Assembly (NCBI GenBank): GCA_905183005.1
Contig: CAJJDO010000040.1
Location: 220,385 to 284,384 of the forward strand
Source: Paramecium pentaurelia
Taxonomy: Eukaryota; Ciliophora; Oligohymenophorea; Peniculida; Parameciidae
DNA length: 64,000 nucleotides
Reading direction: 5' to 3'
The notes beneath the pieces were generated by a model, which did no database searches, was not told the DNA's origin, and worked only from the letters and a program-made list of their open reading frames with translations. A program made the position numbers and the translations under genes. Below are positions 13,701 to 26,977 of this stretch, one piece after another; positions within the stretch are counted from its first letter, which is position 1; each line of letters opens with the position of its first letter.

Positions 13701-16700
13701 ATATAAAGTTCTCCTTCATTCTATTTTAGAAACATGCTTCCATTACTAAAGGTTATTAGAATGTAGCTAACATTAATGCTCTCCACATTTTATCAACAAC
13801 TGAATATTTATTACCTTCTTTAGGCATTTCTCTTATAATATCTTCAGAATAAAAGATTGGTTATAAATACTACCAAGATTTTTGTGTTTTACACCATAAT
13901 TCAATCATTTCTTATGCTCTAAATAATTATGCTTTCCAAGAATTTACTTCTTATAATAAAAATGCTACAAATGGTGAACTTGCTATACTCATCATTTTAG
14001 TTATATCTTCATCTAATTTATCTAAAATAGGCTCAACACTTTTTAATATGTATGTCTCAGTATCTCTAAATAAAATTAATTCAAATTTAATATTCTTCCA
14101 TTCATTCTTCATCTTATTTATTGATCTTTCAAATGAACTCTATTTAGATGCAGTTTCACTTATTTCTCTAATTTCCTCTTTCAAATCCATTACTCCCTTC
14201 TCTAATAAAGTGTTTAATGAGAAATTAGGATCTTCATCCAATTTTAATAATTATGTTAAACTAACCCAATGTTATTTTTTTAAAGCTGGATTTCTTAAAT
14301 CATTAATTAATGGTAAATAAGGTTTAAAATCTTCATATAATTTTCTTATAGCCATACTAACTTAATACATATGAGGGATTATTTTAAAAATAGTTTTTTC
14401 TAATTTAAATAACTCTGTCCATGCTTCTGTTACATCCTAAGTTAATTGATCTCTATCTATATTATTTAATGGTCCACTTAAAGCTGGTGGAATTTTGAAA
14501 TAATAATCTCTACCCAATGCCCATACTTTATAATATGGAGTAAATAATTTCTTTATTTTATCTACTTCTTAATAATCTGTCAATTTCCATTTCAATATAG
14601 CTTCTCTTCTATTAATTATTTCTGCCTCTTCTATTGCTCTTTCCATCTTCTCTCCTAAATCTGCAAATCTATTAGCTATTTGATTTATCTAATTAATATC
14701 TTCTTCATTAATCAATTCATTTAATTCTTTACTAATATAATTTATTTCACCAATCAATTCACCTTATTATGTCATCAAATCATCTTAAAATTTCTTTTCA
14801 TTATTTTGCAACCTTTTCAAACATTTTTCTTGTTTTCTCATCAATTTTAATGGCATACCATAAATATTCCAAGTCTTTTCAAAATTCTAATAACTTATCT
14901 TATAATTCATCTTCTCCATTAAAGTCATCTTTTCCATTACTTTATTTATTTTCTTACTCAATATCACCAATTCTTCTTTCAATTAATCTTTTGCATATGT
15001 TCTTAATGCATCCATTTCTTCTAGATTTTTAGGTTCTTCTGTTAATTTTTATATCATTTATTTAATCTCACCTTCAATCTTTAAATTTTCTTTAGTAATC
15101 TTTTAAATTAAATTTTCATACAAACTATCAGAAGCTTTCTTTAATCTATCCTCACAAAGTTATTAATATTGTTCTACATTCAAATTATAAAATCCTAATC
15201 TCAATTTTTTCTTAAACATATACTTTTACATATCTTCTCTAATCATAATTAATTTATCTATTTCCTTAGCATATTCTTCAAAAGATCCTTTTTTTAATCT
15301 CTTTTCAATATCATAATCTAAAATTGATTCAAATTCATTTAACTTTTCAAAATATACATTAAAAAGATTGAAATTTAAATCTAAATATTATTGAACAAGT
15401 TATTTATTATTTAGTATTTCAATATCATCTATGCCAGTAAAAATATGCATAATCATATCTTCTCTTGCTGATTCTATTTCTCTACTTCTCATACAAGGCA
15501 CAGTAGTTAATTCTTTTATTGCTAACCAAACATAATTATTCAATGATCTCTTAATTTCTTCAGGATTAGGTTCAAGTATCAATTAAATCCCTTATACTTT
15601 AATTTCTATATTAATTAATAAATTATCATTAAAAACTCTATATTCTCTATCTTTTGCATATTAATAAATTTATTGCAAAGGAGGTAGATTTTGATCAACA
15701 TTTATTTCAATATATGAGATAAATCTTGCTATGCTTCTTTACCACATTTCTAATCCAGATCTTTCAAATTTAATGTTAATCAACTTTTAAAATTATTATA
15801 ATAATTTAAGTGTCTCACTCATTAAACCTTGTTCTTAAATTTTAAGTCTTTCTGCTTCAAGAACAATTAATCTAAGTCTTTCTTCTTCTATAACTTTAAG
15901 TTGTTTAACTTCAACTTCGATCATTTCCATAATTAAATAATGTACATCATACATTCTAGTTTTTAAATCTCTTATAGCATCAGCAATCTTAAATTTCATA
16001 TCTTTATCTAATTCATGAAGATCTTAAGGTTCTAGATAATTTTGACAAAATAGATGTTATTCTTCTAACTTAATTAAATTAATATTTGCATCTTATAAAG
16101 CCTTATTTTTTTCTTAAACAGCTTAATGAAGATTCTTTTTCATATAAGTAAATAATTCAATAAATTTCTATTATCCTATACCATAAGATGGAAATTTAGC
16201 TTCTACATATTTAGGTTGAAATAATTCTTCTGGTAAATAACCTTTAAAAATGGCTTTCTTTTCTTCATGATATGGTAACATTCTTTTAAATTAAATTTCA
16301 TGATTGGCTCTAATAAATTATTTTTTAATTTCTTCTGAAAGTTCAATCATTAAATCATATCTATATTTCTTTAATTTACACAATTCTTTTGGACCTAAAT
16401 CTATTCTACTTAATTATTTTGGAATTAAATATCTTTTAAAATTAAATTTAATTGATGGATCTAATTTATAAAATGCAATAGGATCTCTGATAGATCCTTA
16501 TTTAAAATAGATTCCCATTGCAAATAATTATATTCTCATTAATTAATCTTCTTATATCTATGATGTTGGATCATCCATTTTATCTATCATATAATTATAT
16601 TTAATAAACACTTCACTTCTTTTTCTATAATAATCTGCGATTTCTAATTATTATTTAAAATATTCTTCACTCTCTCTTTTAAATCTAAGATTTACTCTTG

Positions 16701-17987
16701 TTACCTATTTAATCTTATTGTATTTTATAAATCTTATCTCATACATATCAGTATCATATATATATTTTTCAACTAAACATTCTTCCCATATAAAATTTCC
16801 ACTTGTATCAAACCACTTTGAAAATCCAAAACATTTCCCATCTTTCTCTTTATATTATTCAATTAATTCATCACCTGTCTCATCTTCCATATAATAATAA
16901 TCTAATGGTAAAAATATTTATTTCATTTCAAAAGGTTATGCCATAAATAATTTTTCTCTATGTTTAGTTAATTCTAATTCTCCTAATTCATTCTACTTTT
17001 CTCTTATTATTTACTCTGTATATGGATTAACCTAATATTAATAATAATATTAATACTCTCATATATGGTGATTATAATCTTGGATCAACAGCTGAAACTT
17101 AAAAATGTTTTTTCAACATCTTTTCTTCCTTCTCTTTCAAATATTCTTCTGTATATGTTTATATAAAATCATCTGCTTTCAATTTAATTGTTTGATAACC
17201 AGTTAAATGTTTTATTTCTTCTGGAAAATGTGGAACATATAAATTTCTAGGCTTTGCAGATTGTAATTAACTTCTTTTAGTCCGAAATAGTGATTATTAT
17301 ATTCCTTTAGAATTTTCTAATTTCTCTTCTCCTATATTCAAAGCCTTAATAACAAAATTAGCAGATATTGGACGAACAATCTTTTAAGAATGGGAATATT
17401 AAATTTAAGGCAATCTTTTCTCTTATAAATCTTTAATCAATTATTCAGCAGGAGTCAACATCTCTTTATGTTAATTTTTCATAATTTCTCTAATGTTTTA
17501 TGTAAACTTAGGTTAGACTCCTCTTTCCACTCCAAACTTTAATATTATTACAAATATCTATACTTCATCTAATTCACTTTATGGTGGTTTCAAATCATCT
17601 CTTCTTAAAACACCTTCATCAAATCTATCTTTTTCCCTAGGTTTCTTCATCTATCTCTAAGTTTATCTTTCTATGCTTTGCAGTTTCAATTCTGTAAATG
17701 TTTTAGTGCCATCTAATAAATCTTTGATTGGAATATCCATATATGGTTATTAATTTGATTATTTGTCTGAAGCAACTGTAACAAATTCTCCTGGCTTTGG
17801 TAATAATTAAATTGTTTTAGTCCCCTAAAAATTAAATTTCATTTCACTTTAATCATATCATTCAATTTAGCTTAACTTGTCTTACTATTTTCATATTCCT
17901 AATATTTCTTTATTGCCTAAATGTGTCTGTCTTATTTTCCCTTTATATAAATATTTCAAATACCGAAGGCAATCTCTTTTAACTCAT
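4768..17987 (-). CDS. Axonemal dynein heavy chain (single-headed inner-arm type)
   Basis: This 13.2-kb gene encodes roughly 4,390 aa. It begins MSQKRLPS, followed by a 23-nt intron at 17941-17963. A long tail domain precedes six AAA modules. The AAA1 Walker A (GPAGTGKTETTKDLAKAM) lies at 12781-12836, followed by CFDEFNRIE. AAA2 (GGTISGKTT) is near 11950-11985 and AAA3 (GRTGTGKT) near 10870-10895. The AAA4 P-loop near 9820-9860 reads GGTGCRTL and lacks the Lys. The stalk and microtubule-binding domain (NIPEKVITKM region) lie around 8600-9150. The C-terminus has YICPVYKTLDRRGTLSTTGH, a 24-nt intron (4855-4878), then HWVKRGTALVTQLNE and TGA. It is an ATP-driven motor for ciliary beating. The AAA1 sequence most resembles the DNAH7/3/12/1 group, so the inner-arm assignment is inference. 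I did not place every internal intron. Confidence 0.93.
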
Positions 17988-18142
17988 TTTCAATTAATTA
18001 ATATTATAATTTATAATATACTTAGTATCAAATAGATAATCTGTATATAATATCAAATACTATCTATTCAACTTTTAACATATATACTGTACTAACTCCT
18101 TTCAATTTCTATGCTAAATTTCATTATTTTAAAAATAATAAA

Positions 18143-18961
18143 ATGCTTAAATTTCTTGAGAATAGAGATCCTTAACCTACAAAAAGAGTAAAAGACATTA
18201 TGAGATACCAGAGCTCAAGTCATCTTCCAAATAATCGATAATTTAATAGTCCCTTACATCAAGATGCTTTAATCTAAAATGATAAACCAACATATTACAT
18301 AACTAAAAAATTACCTCCTGTTCAAATCTATAATCCTTTAATTTAAACTATAGATTCTGTTGAAAGACCAGAATATATTGTTAAATAAAAGGATATATAT
18401 ATTCCAAGATATCTACATGAATATAAGACTAAAGGATTTAAGAAGAAATAAGGAATATTTGAGTCATACCAACATTTATTAGCTCAGAATAAATCATTAA
18501 TCTAAGGTGTTCATACAGAAAAAAAACCATCATCATTACCTCCCATCAGAGTAAATTAAAAAGAATAATCTACATTAAATATACCTGCCCAAATTTCAAA
18601 TAGGAGTTATGATGAATAAAAAATTGATTAAAGTTGTTTCAAGAGTAATAGATCCAATGATCACATTGATAATAAACCTAAGTATACTAAAAATGGCAAT
18701 TCATAAAAATAAAGAATTTCACATAAATTATTAACTGAAAACAAAGGTATCTAAGTCAATTTTGAAAAAGTATTAAGTCACAAAATAACAGAACTCTCAG
18801 GAGGAGAATAGACCTATAACTTCAATTTTTCATATTAATAAAAACTTGAAGATTAGGAAGAAAAAGAAAAATAAATGAGATAATTAAGTATTTTTGATAA
18901 GAAAATAAAAGAGTTTAAAGAATAATAAAAATAGAAATTATACAAAAAAGAAGTTTCTTGA
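18143..18961 (+). CDS. Hypothetical basic protein with C-terminal coiled coil
   Basis: A single intronless frame of 272 aa (819 nt) runs from ATG to TGA, with many TAA/TAG codons read as Gln. I do not recognise the family. The first ~160 residues are Pro/Ser/Tyr-rich and basic, with short clusters such as PEYIVKQKDIYIPRYLHEY. The last ~60 residues are Glu/Lys/Gln-rich and probably helical or coiled coil. There is no signal peptide or membrane segment. It is divergent from the dynein gene upstream (155-bp gap), so the two may share a promoter region. Regulation or function with dynein is speculative. Confidence 0.65.
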
Positions 18962-19607
18962 AAATAATCGTATTGATTATTATGATAATAGTAAATAGAT
19001 TATTGATAATAATTTCCTTTAATAAAACACTTATTTATTTATATTTTAATAGTAATTTTCAAACTAATTTCTATCAGATTACTTTGATTCTATTAAACTA
19101 TTTTATCACATTGATATTTTTAGCATTAAATTTGATATTATCAATGAGTGTTTATATATTATTATAAATAATGTTCATCTATATATAAATTAAGTTTAAT
19201 TTAATTATTTATCTAATCTTATAAACTTATTTTTAATTTTTATCTTGAATAGTTTATTTGTAAGAATATGGTATATGAGTAAATTCTTTAAATTCTATAA
19301 CAATTTTTATTAGTAATTAATTAAAAATATTTTCAGTAGCTTTAGTACTAAGAATGATTATATATAATTATAGCTCTTATTGTTATTTTTTTTGAAAGAA
19401 TATTATTTTATTATTCTCAATCATTATAACTATAAATAGTCAGCATTTTTTAGTCTAATAAAAGTTAAAATTCATTTAGTATTTAAATATCTTAATTTTA
19501 TGTTTTCAGAATCTATAAATAATTTTAATGAAAATTTAACTAAAATTTGTCCAAGGATGATCTATTTTATCGATAATTTATGTTTACTTGAAATTATTGA
19601 GAATTAA
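18962..19607. other. Non-coding stretch between 18143-18961 and the DYRK gene
   Basis: 646 bp of A+T-rich sequence with no long frame on either strand under the ciliate code. It presumably holds the 3' end of the upstream gene and the promoter of the kinase gene. I see no recognisable motif. Confidence 0.5.
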
Positions 19608-21317
19608 ATGTACAATCAATATAAAATTAAATCTCATAATAATTTTAACAGAAGTGTTGAATTAATGAAATATTCGAATCCTAAGAAACTCTCAATTCAT
19701 TTAGATTTCGCAGCATTTAAAGCTGAATTTTAGAATTCTTTACCATCTTCAACTAAAAAAATAAGTACTCAACCAAATAGTCCAAATGGGATTACCAAAA
19801 ATATTAAAACTCAATAACCTTTAATACTAGTTTAAAACTCTCTATCGAGTTAAAATATATTGTCTCCATAATAGAAGAAGTCAACAGATTTCGAAAGTAC
19901 TTTCAGCAAATTCCCTCTTCTTGTTGATTAATTTGTTAAGCTATATAATTTAAGCAAAAGCGAAACCGGTGAATTGACAGGGTTAAAACAAGTAATTAAT
20001 CTTGAAATTTTAGGTCTATTATTATAAGCCATAGAAGATATCATCAGAAGGACCAAATGGTGATTATTTAGCTCATCCTAAGGATCATGTTAGATATCAA
20101 TATGAAATTATATAACAAATAGGATCTGGAAGTTTTGGACATGTATTTGAAGTAATAGATCATAAAACAAAAAATACGGTTGCTTTGAAAATAATTAGAA
20201 ATTAAGACAATTTAAAAAAATAAGCATAGGTTGAAACAAATATCTTACTTGCAATATAAGCAAAAGATCCTATGAATATCTAATCAATAGTTAAATTATA
20301 AGATCATTTTACATTTAGAGGACATTAATGTTTAGTTTTTGAGAAATTGGACTGCACTTTATTTGAAATGTTGAAATATCAATTATTTAGAGGATTTGAT
20401 TATGAAACTTTAAAGAAAATAGCCTATTAGATAGTGAAAGGCCTGATTTTTTTAAGGTAATGCAATATTGTACATTGTGATTTAAAACCAGAAAATATTA
20501 TGATTAGCGATATGCAACAAAAAATAATTAAAATAGTTGATTTTGGAACTGGATGTTTTGAAGGTAATTAATTTTATACTTATATTTAAAGTAGGTATAC
20601 AATTTAAAATATATTAGATATTATCGAGCTCCTGAAGTATTTTTTGGTTTAAAATATGGTTATGAAATAGATATGTGGAGTTTGGCATGTGTAATAGTTG
20701 AACTTCATACTGGAAAGCCTTTGTTTCCTGGAGAAAATGAAGTAGATCAATTTAATTTGATAATGGAAGTTATAGGTATTCCAAAAGTTGAATTTGCTTT
20801 GAAATGCCCTAGAAAAAAGATGTTCTTTGATGATTAAGGACATCCTAAGAAAACTATTAAATAATATAGAAAACCAAAATCAATTAATTTAAATGAATTA
20901 CTTAAAACAACAGAAGAGGATTTAGTTGATTTCATACAAAAGTGTTTAGTTTGGGAACCAGAATTAAGAATGAAAGCTAATGAAGCAATTTAACATCCTT
21001 GGATAAAAGGATAAGCCTTATAAGAAAAAAATAAAGTGATTTCATTTCGTAATTTTAAAGAGAATCAAATAAATAAAATAACAAAATAATAATTTAAAGA
21101 ATCATTTGATAAAAAGATCATGGGAACAATAGAAAAAACAAAGGCTTTGATTGCTCATAATAAAAATAATAGTTAACCTACTATATTAAATAGTGCAAGG
21201 AATCAAGAATTATCTAGTTTTAGATAGAGATAATAGATGGTTTAATCTATTCATTAAATATTAAGATAAACAAATACAAAAAAGAGTTCATTCATCAGAA
21301 AACCATCTATTGAATGA
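19608..21317 (+). CDS. DYRK-family dual-specificity protein kinase
   Basis: 554 aa with introns of 22 nt (19992-20013) and 23 nt (20595-20617). The N-terminal ~120 residues are Ser/Thr/Gln-rich, with PNSPNG-like stretches. A DYRK-homology box (YYYKPQKISSEGPNGDYL) precedes the kinase domain. Kinase motifs are GSGSFGHVFEV, VALKIIRN, HCDLKPENIM, DFGTGCFEG and QFYTYIQSRYYRAPEV. The Cys in HCD and the YxY activation-loop tyrosines are DYRK hallmarks; the second Tyr is autophosphorylated during folding. The second intron falls within the activation loop, just before YYRAPE. The tail after the domain is Lys/Asn/Gln-rich. DYRKs prime substrates and control growth and differentiation; the substrate here is unknown. 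Confidence 0.92.
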
Positions 21318-21389
21318 AAAATAAAAATAGAGATAGTGAATTTTATTAATACTCTATAAAAAATAGTAAATAATTAACATCAAATATAA

Positions 21390-22285
21390 TCATAAATGAT
21401 AACTTAATCTCTATAAAGGATGAGATTAATTTTTAAGTTCTATTTATATTTATTTTGTGAGCATTTGATTTTATTTAAGATATGGAGTATTTTGATTATT
21501 TAATGATCGACTACTTAATTGAAGACCAAATTTATTTTCATAAGGGTTAGTTATACATCTACTAATTTTATTGATTGGAAGTGTTGGAAATAAGGCTGAA
21601 TTTCTATGATTAACAATAATTTAAGAAGATTATGGAGTTGTTAATTAGAGATTAAGAGTAATAGCTTTATTGCCATTCATTAACATTTTTAATTATTCAG
21701 ATTTTCCAGCTAAAAATTAAATCATTTTACAATCTTAAACTTTGAAATATTTTTCTTTTTCAATTTCCATTTAAGATTTATGAGTTAATCTAATAGTAGT
21801 TTATCTAGGGGGTGTTTTACATGAAGGTGGTCTTTCCATATTATCATATTCTTAAATTAATTAAAATAATAAGTACCAACAATGGTGTCTTATTTAGTTA
21901 ATTTTCTAAGTAAACTAGGTTTTCTTGTAGTTTTTTTTTATTTCTTTCTTTCTAAAATATCAGCAAAACTTGTTAAAGCAAATCTTTAACCATCAATTTA
22001 ATGATGTTATTAAATTTGAGTTGGTAAATTAGAAAATTATTTTGCTGTCATTTCACCAAATGTATCTCCATATGCAGATTTTCTTCTTGGCTATTATTAT
22101 TATCTTATTAAAGCTATTTTTTCAATTACATTCTTCAATGGTTTTAAATTTATAATTTTCTTACTTCTTATTTTCTTTTCAGTTTGGATTGGATTTAAAT
22201 TATAGTCATCTGTTTATCCCTTTAATAAACGAAAACAATGTATTAATGAATTGTTTTTTATTGGTTTCCTCTGTAAATTAAGCAT
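21390..22285 (-). CDS. Hypothetical basic protein
   Basis: 289 aa after removing one 26-nt intron; the spliced length divides by three. I do not recognise it. It has a basic N-terminal half (KKTTRKPSLLRKLTKQ), a Pro/Thr-rich linker (ERPPSCKTPPRQTT) and a Gln/Asn/Leu-rich C-terminal half, with no membrane segment or signal peptide. The frame is open upstream of the chosen ATG but I find no other in-frame ATG, so the start is moderately supported. It converges with the DYRK gene, with 72 bp between the stops. Confidence 0.55.
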
Positions 22286-22454
22286 TTAGACTTTTTAAGA
22301 TTTAGCAGTAGTACATTATTACAAAACCAAATGACTCACTCTTCTAGCATTAAATTAAAATAGAGGATAATCACTTTGTTCTATTTATTTCAGAAATAAT
22401 ACATGTAAAATCAAGCATGAAATATATAAATAATATTAAATATAATATTTAATA

Positions 22455-25400
22455 TCAACCTTTACGCTTACTTAGTCTCCATGCATTAGCATCTCCAAAT
22501 TTGCAACTTAATGGATCGAGTTTCTCTGATTTCTTGGTTTTTGAGAGTTATCCCATTTGATTGTGAGCCTTAAAGTAATTTTCAGCAACCTCAATAAGCC
22601 ATCTAGGTTCTAAAAGAATATTATTATTATTATTTTTATATACCTATTTCACATACTTCCCTCATGTATTCTTTTGATGTCATTACTAATTCATGATAAA
22701 CACACCATAAAGGTCCTTTGTTAAATAATGCACTACTAGGATGGATATAGACTTATTGATTATCAGATAAAGTTTTATAACCTTCAGCTTAATCCTAATA
22801 TTAATAATTTATAATACTTTTTTAGCTACATGAAAGAAATAACCAGCAGTTATAGCTTTTCTGATTTTCCAAAAATCTTTACCACAAGAGGTAATTTAGA
22901 ATTTATATCTTTCCATAATTTATAATAATTATTTTCTAACATCTTAAGCTCTCCTCATAGATCTGGCTTATATATAATTCTCATGACACCAAACATTACT
23001 AAAATTGTTTTTCTTCCAATGTTCATAAACTGTTAACAATGTCAAATGATCCCCTTCTGGTCTATGAAATCTAGCCTTTTTCTAATCTGCTAATTATTAT
23101 CTATCTTTTGGTCTATAGAAGATATTAGGTTCTGACAACATTGCAATAATTGTAATGATTTCATCTACACATCCTAAATCAACTGCAGTCAATAACATTT
23201 TAGCTTATGGTGGTTCCAAAGGGAATTCTGCCATCTTCCTACCTACCTTTGTTAACAATCCTTCATCATCTAAAGCTCCTAATGCATATAATTATTCCAT
23301 TGCTGCAATCATAGTTTATACAGGTGGAGGATCCATAAAGTCAAAATTCAATAGATCATGTATTCCCATAGCTTTTAATAATAAAATAGTATTTGCCAAA
23401 TTAGTTCTCTATATTTCAGGTACTGAAGTAGGTAACATTTCTGTATTAAATGCTTATTCAGTATACAATCTATAACATTTTCCTGGTCCAGTTCTTCCTG
23501 CTCTACCAGCTCTTTATTAAGCAGATGCTTAACTGATTGGAGCAATAATTAAGGAATCCATACCCAATTTTGGATTATATACTTTGATTTTAGAGAATCC
23601 TGGATCAACAACATAATAAATTCCATCAATAGTAATAGATGCTTCAGCAATATTTGTAGCTATAACAATTTTTCTGGCTCCAGTAGGGGCAGGATCAAAA
23701 ATCTTTTATTGTAATTCTGTAGGTAAAGCAGAATACACAGGTAAAATAATTAATTCAGGAGCATCTGGACCTAATTTTTTCATTCTTTCATGAAGTACTT
23801 AACATGCTGTATCTATTTCTTCTTATCCTGTTAAAAACAATAGGATATCACCAGCTGGTTCTTCTAAATGAATCTAAATTACACATAATTATGCAGCTTC
23901 CAAATAGTCTTCTTCAGGTTCATTTGTGAAAAATACTTCAACAGGAAAATTACGTCCTGGAATTCTAAATATCTTACAATTAAAAAAATAAGATGAAAAC
24001 TTTTCAGCATCCAAAGTGGCAGATGTTACAATTAATGTAAAATCATTTCTTTTAGCAACTACTTATTTTAATAATCCAAATAACACATCAGTATTAATAG
24101 TTCTTTCATGTGCTTCATCTAACATTATAACACTATATTGACTCATATCTTTATCTATTAATGCTTCTCTTAATAACATTCCATCTGTCATATATTTAAT
24201 TATTGTATTAGGACCTGTGCAATCTTCAAATCTTATAGCATAACCAACTTCATCTCCAAGTTGTACTCCCATTTCTTCAGCCACTCTTTTTGCCACAGAC
24301 ATTGCTGCAACTCTTCTAGGTTAAGTGCAACCTATTTTCATTCCATTTCTACCATATCCAGCCTCCATTAAATATTATGTAATCTAAGTTGTTTTTCCAC
24401 TACCTGTCTCTCCTATTACTATTAAAATTCGATTCTCTTTTATAGCAGACAATAATTCATTTTTAAAATTATAAATTGGTAAAGATTCTCTCCATTCTTT
24501 AATACTCATATGTGTTCTATTCCTTACACTTGATTTGAACATTGCTTCTTTTTTCCATTCAGGAATTTCTACTTACATTTAATTCATATTCCCTGAAATC
24601 TAAGCTAAAGGATCCTCTCTATATTTATCTCTATTTTATTCATTTATTGCTCTTTATTATTATTCTCTCATTTCTCTTCTTTCTCTTGCCAATTATTATG
24701 CATGTAAGGCTTCTCTTTACAAAGTCCCTTCTGGATTTTTCACAACTCTTATTGGTGATAAATTTATTCCTGCTTTAGTTGTTTATCCTTTTAAAAATGG
24801 AGGTTCATAATCATTCATATCTATTTCTAAATCTTCTGAATCTGACACAAAACCTTCTGATTCTGAATCTTCTACAATAGCTTTATTGTCGATCTAACGA
24901 ACCAATTTTGAATTATATTCTAATCTAGTCTTCTCCCATAAATCTGGAGATGCTATTCTCTTTGCTTTCTTTTTACAAGCATCTTATGCCACATCTAATT
25001 TTACACCTGTTATTGCTCCATATCTATTATTATCCTTACTCTACTCCTATTATTTTATCACTTGATCATATTCATTCATTGCCTTAGCTTTCTTTTCTAT
25101 TTCCTAACCAGTATTTTAATCCACATCTCTCATTGATAATGCAATCTTTTCATTCACAATACTAATCACCTTCACAAACACTTTCTAATTCCTTTTCAAA
25201 ATATCAAAAGGATTAGTCACTCTTTTCTCTCTTATATTGGAAATATGAACTAAACCTTCCTTTCTACCTTTAAAACCAGCTATCTATACAAAAACTCCAA
25301 AATCTTGCACCTTTGTTACAACACCCTCATATATATGTCCTTTTTCTATATCTCTATGAGTCCTTTATGGAGATGCAGATGGCTCTTTCTTATCCTTTTT

Positions 25401-25890
25401 TTCCTTTTCTTTTTCCTTTTCTTTTTCTTTATCCTTATTTTTGTCCTTTTTCTTTTTCTTATCCTTCTTCTTCTTCTTATTTTTTGATAATGACCTTGAT
25501 CTTGATTACTCTTCCATATCCTCTAATTAAACTATTTCACGATTTGGTAATGCTAATCCTGGGAATTTCTATTCTTTAACTACCTACTCTATTTATGGTG
25601 GCTGTTCTACTTACTTTTTTTCTTAAGGAGACATTTTCTTTATGATATTGAATAGAGAATTTGTAAATTGATCTGTAAAATCAGCTTTTGCTGCATCCAA
25701 TTTTTATTTAAATTCCTTTTCATCCTTACTTTATCTACCTAAATCAATAATATATTCAGCCAACACCTTATCCTTAATCCCTGTATGATTCTCTAATTCT
25801 TACAACACTCTTGAGCACAAAGAAATATACTATAATTGTAGTAACTAATTCATTAATATAATTAATTACTACCTTAATCTTAATATTCAT
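22455..25890 (-). CDS. DHX8: DEAH-box pre-mRNA splicing helicase DHX8/Prp22
   Basis: 1,116 aa after removing introns of 28 (25845-25872), 23 and 34 nt; the length divides by three. The order is: N-terminal DHX8 helical domain (LQELENHTGIKDKVLAEYI), a Lys/Glu/Ser-rich stretch (about 25370-25500), an S1 RNA-binding domain (KVQDFGVFVQIAGFKGRKEG), then the helicase core. Core motifs are GETGSGKTTQ (I), TQPRRVAA (Ia), DEAHER (II), SATLDAEKF (III) and QRAGRAGRTGPG (VI), followed by the HA2 and OB-fold regions. The S1 domain separates Prp22/DHX8 from Prp2, Prp16 and Prp43. The enzyme uses ATP to release mature mRNA from the spliceosome. Here it must act on introns of 20-45 nt. It is divergent from the NDR kinase gene. 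Confidence 0.95.
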
Positions 25891-26119
25891 AAAATAAACA
25901 AAAACATATTAAATTCAAGTTATAATATAAGTAATATATGTATGATGATTTAAATAACTAAGATATAATATAGTAAATCATGTGTTACAAACAATTTAAT
26001 AGAAGCTGGTTAAATAGAAAAGTAGAAATTATTAGATGATTAAAATCGATATATTAATTGTTCATCTTGAATTATATTATAGACATAATTAATATCATAT
26101 CCAAAAAGTAGAAATATAT

Positions 26120-26344
26120 TTATCTTTATTAATTTTTTATTTGATTCCAATTATTATTTCTAAGAATTGCTTCGAATAAAAATTCTTATAATCTTTCATT
26201 TAAACGATTATAAGCTTTCATACCAAAATTTAATTCGCCACCTCCCAATAAATAAAATATTTTTGGAAATCGTTAACATTAATTATTTCCATAAATGCTA
26301 TTCTCAAATAAAAAGAACTATACCATATAAATGATGATATACAT
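26120..26344 (-). CDS. Small putative coding fragment (incomplete model)
   Basis: A protein-like frame opens at ATG 26344 (MYIIIYMVQFFLFENSIYGN) and continues through FPKIFYLLGGGELNFGMKAY and YNRLNERLQEFLFEAI to about NNWNQIKN. The composition looks like a real folded protein, not translated A+T-rich spacer. No in-frame TGA follows until the frame reaches the DHX8 first exon, so a 3' intron or decay must be assumed and the end given is approximate. It could be a short gene, a last exon or a pseudogene. I cannot name the family. Confidence 0.35.
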
Positions 26345-26977
26345 GAGTAAACTATTTGGAAATATTTGAATGATTTATAATAAATAGAATAAAAATATAA
26401 TTGATTATAGGGTAAATTTAAAAGAATTAAAATAAGTAAAATTTTAATAAATAAAAAAATAATAAGTTCTTATAAAAACTTAATTCAAAAGGGAATTTAC
26501 TTCAGAAGATAAGAATAATTGATTTCCAAATAAAATCAATTAATTAAAGATTTCTTTCCTAATAATCATATTATTAATATGTTCATTCTTAGAAAATATC
26601 ATCTCCAAAATATTTATTTCTGTTGAAAAGTATATGGATGTTAATAATTACTACTTAATTTAATAAAAAAGTAAATATCATTAAGTAAAGATTTCTATAA
26701 ATAAATTTAGAGAATTCAATAAGATTTTAATAATATCAAAGAAGTAAATTTAAAATCTTTAGATAATAATTAAGTATAAATTATATATACTTAACATAAA
26801 TAATTAAAGAATATGAGGTTCACATAATAAGTAATATAATTTATAACTCATAATAAAGTCTTAGAAATTATTTATAATAATATGCCTGATAACTCCAAGA
26901 TAGTACATTTTGGTTTATATTATGAATTATTTATATAATAATATTTATTTACAGATAAAACACTAGAATTAATATTA
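26345..26977. other. Non-coding stretch upstream of the NDR kinase gene
   Basis: 633 bp with A+T above 80%. I find no convincing frame and no RNA gene. It presumably contains the promoter and 5' untranslated region of the NDR kinase gene. Confidence 0.5.
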
